A stretch of 9,272 nt of DNA from Clostridium sp. CAG:1013 (lineage in GTDB: Bacteria; Bacillota; Clostridia; Oscillospirales; Acutalibacteraceae). Made by a program: the position numbers and the translations under genes. The DNA lies in contig HF972650.1 in the NCBI GenBank assembly GCA_000432995.1, positions 28,951 through 38,222 of the forward strand, written 5' to 3'. Below, piece after piece: positions 1 to 5,008 of this stretch. A model generated the notes under the pieces. That model saw only the letters and a program-made list of their open reading frames with translations, was not told the origin of the DNA and did not search any database. Within the stretch, counting starts at the first letter, position 1. Each line of letters begins with the position of its first letter.

Positions 1-248
1 AAACCGTCCTCCGCTACAGCCTTTCGCACGCCCTCCGAAAGGGCCCAGCCAAAACCAGTCAGAGGTACAGTGGCCCCACAGCCGGCGAATTCCGCCAGAG
101 GCGCGTACAGCCCCAGAGCCCCTAGGGCCACTCCGGAGGTGACGAACAATACCATGATCCGGGCAGGGGTCAGTTTAGTTAGGTCGATGAGCAGCTGGCC
201 CACCACGCAGATCAGTCCGCCCACCCAAAACGCGTTGAGATACTCCAT
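1..248 (-). CDS. spoVAE: Stage V sporulation protein AE (SpoVAE/SpoVAEb), partial at left edge
   Basis: Integral membrane subunit of the SpoVA system, which moves dipicolinic acid (Ca-DPA) into the forespore during sporulation and out during germination, acting in the inner spore membrane. About 82 residues are visible; the C-terminal end lies outside the window. The translation starts MEYLNAFWVGGLICVVGQLL, then has the family's LTPAR stretch and, near residues 58-68, the glycine-rich FAGCGATVPLTGFG signature known from Bacillus SpoVAEb. Hydrophobic segments lie around residues 8-21 and 33-54. The ATG at 248 is chosen because GAAAGGA (258-264) sits 9 nt upstream; the ATG at 258 is out of frame and touches the RBS. 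In most Clostridia spoVAE follows spoVAC and spoVAD, but here the upstream gene is a HAD phosphatase behind a terminator, so this copy appears to head its own unit. Identity is from remembered family sequence and is strong. Confidence 0.9.
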   Translation of the reverse strand, partial: MEYLNAFWVGGLICVVGQLLIDLTKLTPARIMVLFVTSGVALGALGLYAPLAEFAGCGATVPLTGFGWALSEGVRKAVAEDG

Positions 249-271
249 CCAGATCCATCCTTTCTTTTGGC

Positions 272-300
272 TAGTGTGGACCAAAGAAAGAAAAATATGC
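272..300 (-). promoter_or_regulatory. Candidate sigma-G (forespore) promoter of spoVAE
   Basis: On the minus strand GCATA (296-300) and CACACTA (272-278) are separated by 17 nt. The sigma-G consensus is roughly GHATR for -35 and CATWHTA/CATACTA for -10, so the -10 differs at one position. The spoVA operon is a known sigma-G target. The predicted start near 265 would give a very short leader beginning just at the ribosome binding site, which lowers confidence. Confidence 0.4.
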
Positions 301-334
301 AAAAAAAGCTGCCGCGAAACGCAGCAGCTCTTTT
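301..334 (-). terminator. Rho-independent terminator of the HAD phosphatase gene
   Basis: The stem pairs AGCTGC (307-312) with GCAGCT (324-329). After one C/A mismatch it continues as GCG (314-316) with CGC (320-322) around an AAA loop. Read on the minus strand it is followed by seven T residues (complement of A301-A307), and it lies about 20 nt after the phosphatase stop codon. The plus-strand side has only a short TTTT, so it is mainly a minus-strand terminator. Confidence 0.85.
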
Positions 335-352
335 GAAATGTTCTGGATACCT

Positions 353-1153
353 TTACAGCAGCGCTCCCAACTCTTCTAGGTCTCGGACCACCAGGTCTGG
401 CTTTGTATCACTCTGAGCCAGAAGCTCCGGAGTAGTCTCGCCGCTCATCACCAAAATAGAGGTGACGTCTGTCCCAACCGCCACGGCGATGTCCGTATAG
501 AGTCGGTCACCCACCACGGCCAGTTCTTCCGGTCGGCAGCCGGTTTCCCGGAGCATGTACGCCAGAGTGTGGGGAGAGGGTTTCCCGAAGAACTCACACT
601 GGACCCCTGTGGATGCCTTCACCAGGGCGGCAATGGAGCCGCAATCCGGGATGAATCCCCCTTCCACCGGGCAGTTCCAGTCGGGGTTTACTCCGTAAAC
701 AGGCTTTCCGGCCCGGATCAGGTCGCAGGCGGTCACAAGCTTTTCATAGACCAGAGTGGTGTCAAAGCCCAGGATCACCACGTCGGCGTCGGGCGCGTCA
801 GGGACAAATCCAGCCTTGCGGAAATCTTCCAGCAGGGAAGGAGTACCCACCACGTAGCATTTGGCCCCGGGATGGTGTTCCTTCAGCCATTCCAGAATGA
901 CCCCGTTGGAGATGAGCATCTTCTCCGGAGGAATGTGGATTCCCATGCGGCTGAGCTTTTCCAGATAGGCTTCCCGATTCTTGGAGCTGTTGTTGGTGAA
1001 AAAGCAGAAATCCCGGCCGGTCTCTTTCACACGGCTGAGAAATCCCTTGGTAAAGGGGAACAAAGACTCTCCCAGGTAGATGGTTCCGTCCATGTCCAGC
1101 ACAAACACCCGGATCTGTTTCAGCCGCTGGAGCTGTTCTTCTGTCAATGCCAT
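353..1153 (-). CDS. HAD superfamily hydrolase, class IIA (NagD / phosphoglycolate-phosphatase-like)
   Basis: Cytoplasmic magnesium-dependent phosphatase of the NagD/PNPase-like branch of the HAD superfamily, which acts on small phosphate esters such as sugar phosphates, nucleotides or 2-phosphoglycolate; the substrate cannot be read from sequence. The 266-residue protein has every HAD motif: DMDGT at 20-24 (nucleophile D20, acid/base D22), FFTNNSS at 51-57 (T53), FGKPS at 189-193 (K191), and GDRLYTDI at 215-222 (D216, D221). The class IIA cap lies between motifs II and III, and the length is typical. The ATG at 1153 is used because AGAAAGGAAG (1161-1170) lies 7 nt upstream; the frame stays open to 1420, but that extension overlaps the next gene and has no homologous look. 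A promoter sits in the 62-nt gap from the upstream gene, and a hairpin terminator follows. Confidence 0.92.
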   Translation of the reverse strand: MALTEEQLQRLKQIRVFVLDMDGTIYLGESLFPFTKGFLSRVKETGRDFCFFTNNSSKNREAYLEKLSRMGIHIPPEKMLISNGVILEWLKEHHPGAKCYVVGTPSLLEDFRKAGFVPDAPDADVVILGFDTTLVYEKLVTACDLIRAGKPVYGVNPDWNCPVEGGFIPDCGSIAALVKASTGVQCEFFGKPSPHTLAYMLRETGCRPEELAVVGDRLYTDIAVAVGTDVTSILVMSGETTPELLAQSDTKPDLVVRDLEELGALL

Positions 1154-1178
1154 GACGCCACTTCCTTTCTCTGGGATG

Positions 1179-1207
1179 ATTATACCAGCTTTTTCTCCCT
1201 GCCGCAA
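1179..1207 (-). promoter_or_regulatory. Sigma-A promoter of the HAD phosphatase, extended -10
   Basis: On the minus strand the -10 is a perfect TATAAT (1179-1184) preceded by TGG, giving an extended TGnTATAAT. The -35 is TTGCGG (1202-1207), a 3 of 6 match, with a 17-nt spacer. It sits in the 62-nt gap between the sigma-like gene and the phosphatase, so the phosphatase can be expressed independently of the upstream pair. Confidence 0.75.
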
Positions 1208-1215
1208 CGCTTCCT

Positions 1216-1527
1216 TTATTCTTCCCGACGGGGGTTCCCCATGGCGGTGTAGCCCGCTGCTTTTTTCAAAGAACGTTTGGCCTTTTGCATGTGACGGCAT
1301 ACCGTGGCCTTGTTCACTCCTAGTAGGCGGCTGGCCTGGATCTGACTCATGCCCTGCAAGACGCATAGTTCCACACACTGTCGTTGCCGGGGAGTCAGTT
1401 CCTTGTCCAAGGCGGTCCACAGAACTCGGGCCGCTGCCTTCAGCTGAGGTTGGTTGGCGGCTTGTCCCCCAAAAGAGGAACCTGTCTCACTTCGCAGCAG
1501 ATCAAAGCTCAGCACTCGAGTGCGCAT
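1216..1527 (-). CDS. Small sigma-70 region-4-like helix-turn-helix protein
   Basis: Predicted DNA-binding protein of 103 residues whose C-terminal half looks like sigma-factor region 4. LTPRQRQCVELCVLQGMSQ (44-62) matches the LTPRQREVL...GxS pattern, and ASRLLGVNKATVCRHM (65-80) forms the recognition helix-turn-helix, followed by a basic stretch KAKRSLKKA. There is no region 2, so it is unlikely to bind -10 DNA or core polymerase as a full sigma factor; a transcription regulator is more likely. The first 30 residues are polar and unrecognised. The start at 1527 is fixed by AAAGGAGG (1535-1542), 7 nt upstream. The preceding gene ends in TAA one nucleotide before this ATG (TAACATG), so the two are probably translationally coupled. 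Its target is unknown; an autoregulatory role is an inference. Confidence 0.8.
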   Translation of the reverse strand: MRTRVLSFDLLRSETGSSFGGQAANQPQLKAAARVLWTALDKELTPRQRQCVELCVLQGMSQIQASRLLGVNKATVCRHMQKAKRSLKKAAGYTAMGNPRREE

Positions 1528-1528
1528 G

Positions 1529-1735
1529 TTACAGCCTCCTTTCCAGTCCAGCTCGGCGTTCCAGCGCCTGAGCGGTGTGGACACAGTCCAGGTACATCTC
1601 GTACAGAATGGTCAATCGCCTTTTTCGGGCCAGCTCTTCCGCTGGACGGTTTTCCTGTTTCCGGATCCGATCCATCCTGTCCCGCACGCGGGCTGCCTCA
1701 TCCCAATATGCTCTGCTCCAGGTAATGTAATCCAT
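1529..1735 (-). CDS. Small helical hypothetical protein (68 aa)
   Basis: I do not recognise a named family. The 68-residue product starts MDYITWSRAYWDEAARVRDR and is rich in Arg, Glu, Ala and Leu with no proline-rich or membrane stretch, so it should be almost entirely alpha-helical, perhaps a short two-helix coiled coil, with a net positive charge and three Trp/Tyr residues near the N terminus. The ATG at 1735 has AAAGGAG (1747-1753) 11 nt upstream. It is the first gene of a pair with the sigma-region-4-like protein, 1 nt apart, and a promoter lies about 55 nt upstream. The pairing suggests it works with, or modulates, the DNA-binding protein. Such small helical/HTH pairs also occur in integrated elements, but nothing else mobile is seen nearby. 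Confidence 0.72.
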   Translation of the reverse strand: MDYITWSRAYWDEAARVRDRMDRIRKQENRPAEELARKRRLTILYEMYLDCVHTAQALERRAGLERRL

Positions 1736-1762
1736 ATGTATACCGACTCCTTTCTAGAAAAT

Positions 1763-1772
1763 CGAACGTTCG
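1763..1772. promoter_or_regulatory. Perfect palindrome CGAACGTTCG, possible operator
   Basis: CGAACGTTCG is a perfect 10-bp palindrome, flanked by an A-run on the left and a T-run on the right that add partial symmetry beyond one T/T mismatch. It lies between the -10 box of the minus-strand promoter (1789-1794) and the start codon of the 68-residue gene, just downstream of the predicted transcription start. That is a usual place for a repressor operator. It has no loop, so it cannot act as an RNA hairpin of the same length. Confidence 0.35.
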
Positions 1773-1788
1773 TTTTTTTGCGGCCCAT

Positions 1789-1817
1789 ACTGTATCAGAA
1801 TTGAAGGCAAAAGGCAA
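1789..1817 (-). promoter_or_regulatory. Sigma-A promoter of the 68-aa / sigma-like gene pair
   Basis: On the minus strand TTGCCT (1812-1817, 4 of 6) and TACAGT (1789-1794, 4 of 6) are separated by exactly 17 nt. A TGA before the -10 gives an extended -10 (TGnTACAGT). It would start transcription near 1782, about 47 nt before the first start codon. Confidence 0.5.
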
Positions 1818-1897
1818 GTGTTTTTTGAAAAAAATCAAACAAATGTTCTGGAATCGTTTTTCGGAAAAAGGGGGTATTATTTTTTTCCATCTTGCGG

Positions 1898-1903
1898 TAT
1901 AAT
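1898..1903 (+). promoter_or_regulatory. -10 element of the promoter for the 154-aa / CpXC unit
   Basis: A perfect TATAAT lies 95 nt before the next plus-strand gene. No good -35 is seen: the hexamer at 17-nt spacing, 1875-1880, reads TATTAT. The predicted leader contains a GC-rich stretch (1913-1941) that could form a short hairpin with stem CCCGC/GCGGG, but no known riboswitch was recognised. Confidence 0.5.
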
Positions 1904-1998
1904 AACCACAAAGGCATTCGCCCGCGGCAGGCGGGAGCGCCAAAAAAGAACCTTCGGAAGTATTTCCAAATTAAGAAAGGGAAAGGAAGGTATCGGTT

Positions 1999-2463
1999 AT
2001 GGAATTTTTAAAGAATATCGGCAAGGCTGTGGGAGACGCGGCCAATTATCTGGGAGAAAAGAATCGCCGGGCTGCCCGGCTCAATCGGATCCGCTCTGTC
2101 ATTCGCTGCCAGGAAAAGGCTGCGGAACGGGAATATCTGGCTCTTGGCCGGTATTATTATCATAGCCTGCGGGACAAGGACAACATTGTAACAGAGTCCC
2201 ATTGCGCCGCTTTGGATCAGATCGAAGAAGCGCTGGATAACGCTCTGGATCAGCTGGAGAAGTTCTACGGCAAGGAGGATCAGGAGGAGATCACCCTGGA
2301 GGATGTGGAGGCTTACGATGAGAATCCCATTCCCGAAGAGACGCTGGAAGAAGCGCCCGTCCAGGAAGAGGAGATTCCTCAGACCCAGTCTGAGCCCCAG
2401 CCTCAGCCGGAAGCCCAGGCCGCCCCGGCGGAAGAAAACGACGACCTGCCTTTTGAAGGCTGA
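1999..2463 (+). CDS. Hypothetical coiled-coil protein with acidic Pro/Gln/Glu-rich tail (154 aa)
   Basis: Function not recognised. Residues 1-20 form a short amphipathic helix (MEFLKNIGKAVGDAANYLGE). Residues 21-95 are predicted coiled coil, including a tyrosine-rich LGRYYYHSLRDK stretch, and residues 96-154 are a low-complexity acidic tail dominated by Glu, Pro, Gln and Ala that ends DDLPFEG. The plan (short amphipathic start, helical hairpin with an LGxxYY-like motif, flexible tail) resembles small Firmicute proteins that carry a terminal zinc ribbon, but here there is no zinc ribbon; the next gene encodes one. No signal peptide or membrane segment is seen, so it is probably cytoplasmic. 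The ATG at 1999 has AAAGGAAGG (1982-1990) 8 nt upstream. It lies 20 nt before the CpXC gene with no terminator between them, so they are most likely co-transcribed. Confidence 0.8.
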   Translation: MEFLKNIGKAVGDAANYLGEKNRRAARLNRIRSVIRCQEKAAEREYLALGRYYYHSLRDKDNIVTESHCAALDQIEEALDNALDQLEKFYGKEDQEEITLEDVEAYDENPIPEETLEEAPVQEEEIPQTQSEPQPQPEAQAAPAEENDDLPFEG

Positions 2464-2483
2464 GTCGGGAGGGAGTATAGGGA

Positions 2484-3113
2484 ATGTCCACCGAGATCGA
2501 GAAGGATATCATCTGCCCCCAGTGCGGGGAGTCGCAAAAATATCGGTTGTTCGCCAGCGTGAACGCCAAGGAGAACCCGGACCTGAAACGGCGGATCCTC
2601 AGCGAGACGCTGTATGACTGGCGGTGCAAGCGCTGCAATTATTTTGCCGCCATGGCCTACTCCTTTTTGTACACTGATCCGGAAGCCGGGTACATTGTGT
2701 GCGTTACCCCAGCGGGGGAGGCCAACACCATGGAGCCCACTCAGGAGATCCAGTCCTATACCAAACGGATGGTCAAAAACTTGGCAGAGCTGAAAGAAAA
2801 GATCCTGATCTTTGACATTGGCTACGACGACGTGGCGGTAGAGCTGGTGAAAAGCGCTCTGTGCACGATCATTGCCAAGACTTACCAGGTGAATCGTGTC
2901 CATGCCTACTTCAGCCGGATCAACGGGGAAGAGATGGAGTTTGCCGTGTTTCTGCCTCGGAAGGCGGAACCGGTGTATCACTCCACGAAGCTGGAGGTTT
3001 ACCGCCAGTCCCAGGAAGTGCTGCGTTCTCTGGATTTTGTAGACCCTAAGGGGTTTGTCCGTGTAGACGCCAAGCTGGCGAAAAAGATCCTGCAAGACTA
3101 TCAGAATATTTGA
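2484..3113 (+). CDS. CpXC domain protein (zinc-ribbon, function unknown)
   Basis: A 209-residue protein of the CpXC type, named for the conserved Cys-Pro-x-Cys. Residues 11-14 are CPQC and residues 48-51 are CKRC, which together should bind one zinc ion in a ribbon. Between them are the polar stretch and hydrophobic-aromatic segment typical of the family (SETLYDW before the second pair, YFAAMAYSFLYTDPE after it). The remaining 140 residues form a mixed alpha/beta domain without a recognised catalytic motif. The family is widespread in gut Firmicutes; no function is established to my knowledge. A GGGAGGGAG purine run lies upstream of the ATG at 2484. It is the second gene of a two-gene unit and is followed at once by a strong terminator. 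No membrane or export signal is seen. Confidence 0.85.
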   Translation: MSTEIEKDIICPQCGESQKYRLFASVNAKENPDLKRRILSETLYDWRCKRCNYFAAMAYSFLYTDPEAGYIVCVTPAGEANTMEPTQEIQSYTKRMVKNLAELKEKILIFDIGYDDVAVELVKSALCTIIAKTYQVNRVHAYFSRINGEEMEFAVFLPRKAEPVYHSTKLEVYRQSQEVLRSLDFVDPKGFVRVDAKLAKKILQDYQNI

Positions 3114-3121
3114 CCTGTAAG

Positions 3122-3153
3122 GGGCTGCCTCGAAATGAGGCGGCCCTTTTTTT
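3122..3153 (+). terminator. Rho-independent terminator after the CpXC gene
   Basis: A 10-bp stem, GGGCTGCCTC (3122-3131) with GAGGCGGCCC (3137-3146) containing one T-G wobble, closes a 5-nt GAAAT loop and is followed by seven T residues. It begins 9 nt after the stop codon. Confidence 0.93.
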
Positions 3154-3219
3154 GTGGGGATACACTTTTGAAAGCAGCCTGTTCTCCCTGAAAGCTACTC
3201 CCATTTGTGGGGAAAGCCC

Positions 3220-3249
3220 TTGCCCTCGAGAAAGTAAGTGTGGTATAAT
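3220..3249 (+). promoter_or_regulatory. Sigma-A promoter of the hydrolase/MBL fusion gene, extended -10
   Basis: A perfect TATAAT (3244-3249) is preceded by TGG (extended -10). TTGCCC (3220-3225, 4 of 6) lies 18 nt upstream. It falls between the CpXC terminator and the TTG start at 3302, giving a leader of about 46 nt. Confidence 0.78.
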
Positions 3250-3301
3250 CATAAAAACGGTAGGTAAACGTTTGCGTTATTTGCAGAGGGAGGCATCTGG
3301 T

Positions 3302-4735
3302 TTGGAACGGAAGGAATGGAAAGGCCGGCAAGGCACGCTGGTCTGGTTTTGGAAGGAAAGCGGTCAAAAAGAAGGAAGCCCATGGGTGATTTGTCTGGTG
3401 TCCAGTGAAGAAGAGGCCGGGGACTGCGCCGATTTGTTAGGGCCTCAGTTAGAGGACGCCGCTATTTGCTGTGCAGTGGTACCTGGCGGCGATATGGCCT
3501 CTTGGGAAGAAGACGTGGCAGACTTGGTCTACCAGCTGCGTCAGGATCCCACTTTGGATCAGGCTAGATCCACTCTCACCGGCACCGTTTCCTGCGCCGA
3601 CGGCGTCTGGCAGTTGGCTTCCCATTTTCCCCAGTGGTTTGCGGGAGTATGCGTGGTGGGTGGCTACGCCGATCCCTACCAGGCCCGGGCTTTGAAGGAT
3701 GTCCCCCTGCTGGTCTGGACTCCTGTTCAGGAGGACACCCAGCTGCGGAACGGGACTGTGGTTTCCAGCGCGGAGGTCACTGTTTCCGGTTTGCGAGCCG
3801 TGGGCGCTGGGTATGTGGAAACACCCCACCAGTGGGAGGAACTTTCTCCCCAGCAGGTCTGGGAGAAAGCTTTTTCCCAGGAGGGAGGTTCTGCCCGGTG
3901 GCTTCTGTCTCAGGATCGCCGTGGCCAGTTCATGGTGGACTGGGTTAAGCCGGGCGTGTGGTGCATTAATGACTTTTTCTCCTCCTGCTGCTACTTGGTG
4001 GAGGGCCGGGAAAAAGCCCTACTCATTGACACAGGCATGGGGGAGGGGGACCTGCCCGCCTTGGTGGCGTCCCTGACCACACTGCCGGTGGAGGTGGCGG
4101 TCACCCATCCCCACCTGGACCACATGCACTGGATCGACCAGTTCTCCAAGGTGTATCTCCACGAAAAGGATATCGCTTTGCTGCGGGAGGACCGGACCAA
4201 GTATCCCGCCGCATTTAAAGACAAAGACGCTCCTTTGCCGGAGCTGTTGCCTATTGAGGGCGGTTCCAAGATCGATCTGGGCGGCGGGGTGGTCATTGAG
4301 ACCCTGGATCTGCCCGGTCACACGCCTCACTCGGTGGTGTTCGCCGATGAATTCCACCAGTGCCTGTTCACCGGGGATGCCATCGGTTCCGGGGACATTG
4401 CCCTGATGATCTGCCGGGAAGAGGAGGCCATGGATCTGGTGGCCAAGTACCGTGAGGCTCTGGAGGCATTTTTGCCCAACCTGCCCCGGCTGCGTGACTA
4501 CACTTGGCTGGGAGGTCATGTGATCCAGGAAAACGGTGGGGATCCTCGTCAGCAGCAGTCCCATCTTCAGGGGCACTCCCAGTATTTTAATCCCATCCGT
4601 CCCAAGGTGGTGAAGGACATGATCGCTTTGTGCGACGGCCTTCTCTCTGGACAGATCACCTGGACGCTGGAGCCTATCTTTATGCAGTATCATTGCGAAT
4701 ATGGCTGCGCGGGGATCAATTTCCGGTTCCTGTAA
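3302..4735 (+). CDS. Degenerate alpha/beta-hydrolase domain fused to MBL-fold metallohydrolase
   Basis: A 477-residue two-domain protein. Residues 220-477 are a metallo-beta-lactamase fold with a full ligand set: DTGMG (243-247), HPHLDH (H269, H271, D273, H274), PGH (H340), TGD (D359) and GGH (H406). It should bind two metal ions and hydrolyse a small ester, thioester or phosphoester; the substrate is unknown. Residues 1-195 resemble an esterase/predicted-peptidase alpha/beta hydrolase, with TGTVSCADGVWQLASHFPQ (93-111) aligning to the usual TGxSxGGxGTW nucleophile elbow and TPHQW near H176 as the catalytic-His region. The Gly-x-Ser-x-Gly pattern is lost, so this half is probably inactive or binds ligand only. 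The start is TTG at 3302, with AGAGGGAGG (3285-3293) 8 nt upstream and the promoter just before; the in-frame ATG at 3110 lies before the terminator and is rejected. No signal peptide is seen, so it is cytoplasmic. It has its own promoter and a probable terminator. Confidence 0.85.
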   Translation: MERKEWKGRQGTLVWFWKESGQKEGSPWVICLVSSEEEAGDCADLLGPQLEDAAICCAVVPGGDMASWEEDVADLVYQLRQDPTLDQARSTLTGTVSCADGVWQLASHFPQWFAGVCVVGGYADPYQARALKDVPLLVWTPVQEDTQLRNGTVVSSAEVTVSGLRAVGAGYVETPHQWEELSPQQVWEKAFSQEGGSARWLLSQDRRGQFMVDWVKPGVWCINDFFSSCCYLVEGREKALLIDTGMGEGDLPALVASLTTLPVEVAVTHPHLDHMHWIDQFSKVYLHEKDIALLREDRTKYPAAFKDKDAPLPELLPIEGGSKIDLGGGVVIETLDLPGHTPHSVVFADEFHQCLFTGDAIGSGDIALMICREEEAMDLVAKYREALEAFLPNLPRLRDYTWLGGHVIQENGGDPRQQQSHLQGHSQYFNPIRPKVVKDMIALCDGLLSGQITWTLEPIFMQYHCEYGCAGINFRFL

Positions 4736-4746
4736 CAGCGTTTTTG

Positions 4747-4789
4747 GGGAAGAAGGTCAGGCATCACCGCCGGTCCTCCTTCCCTTTTT
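4747..4789 (+). terminator. Probable rho-independent terminator after the hydrolase/MBL gene
   Basis: GGGAAG (4747-4752) pairs with CTTCCC (4779-4784), then an A/C mismatch, then AGG (4754-4756) with CCT (4775-4777). The 18-nt loop can form a further 3-bp GGC/GCC stem. Five T residues follow (4785-4789). Confidence 0.6.
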
Positions 4790-4879
4790 ATGGGATGGAT
4801 CCCAGGAGCGATCTTACTGGAAAAAGGGAATCTTTCAAGAGCTTAGGGGAGAAACCAGGCCCCTTTGAGGATTTTTTTC

Positions 4880-4907
4880 TGGACAAGTTCTGGAAATGGT
4901 CTATAAT
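4880..4907 (+). promoter_or_regulatory. Sigma-A promoter of the sulfotransferase-GT2-glf operon
   Basis: TGGACA (4880-4885, 5 of 6) and a perfect TATAAT (4902-4907) are 16 nt apart. The predicted start near 4914 gives a leader of about 95 nt before the ATG at 5009. The leader has no recognised riboswitch or terminator. Confidence 0.75.
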
Positions 4908-5008
4908 GGTAGGCATAGAACAATCGTGGATCTGGAAACGTTTTCTGCTGAAAATAAGCCCGGTGAGCGATTGAAAATATACCATTGATTTTTGAAAGGA
5001 ATAAACGC

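Noticed and set aside
70..336. Plus-strand 88-codon open frame at the left end.
   Set aside because: It is antisense to spoVAE and runs through the phosphatase terminator. It has no RBS or family resemblance.
1154..1420. N-terminal extension of the HAD phosphatase frame to an ATG at 1420.
   Set aside because: It would overlap the sigma-like gene by about 200 nt and the phosphatase promoter, and the added residues do not look like HAD sequence. The ATG at 1153 has a good RBS.
1763..1772. CGAACGTTCG considered as a LexA (SOS) box.
   Set aside because: The Gram-positive box needs GAAC and GTTC separated by four bases. Here they overlap with no spacer, so LexA binding is not expected.
1904..1998. 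GC-rich leader hairpin (around 1913-1941) considered as a riboswitch.
   Set aside because: The stem is only about 5 bp with loose flanks, the leader is under 100 nt and no known riboswitch core was recognised.
4842..4880. AGGGG/CCCCT hairpin followed some bases later by seven T residues, considered as a second terminator.
   Set aside because: The stem is only 5 bp with a 10-nt loop, and the T-run is separated from the stem by about eight bases. The better hairpin at 4747-4789 already follows the gene.
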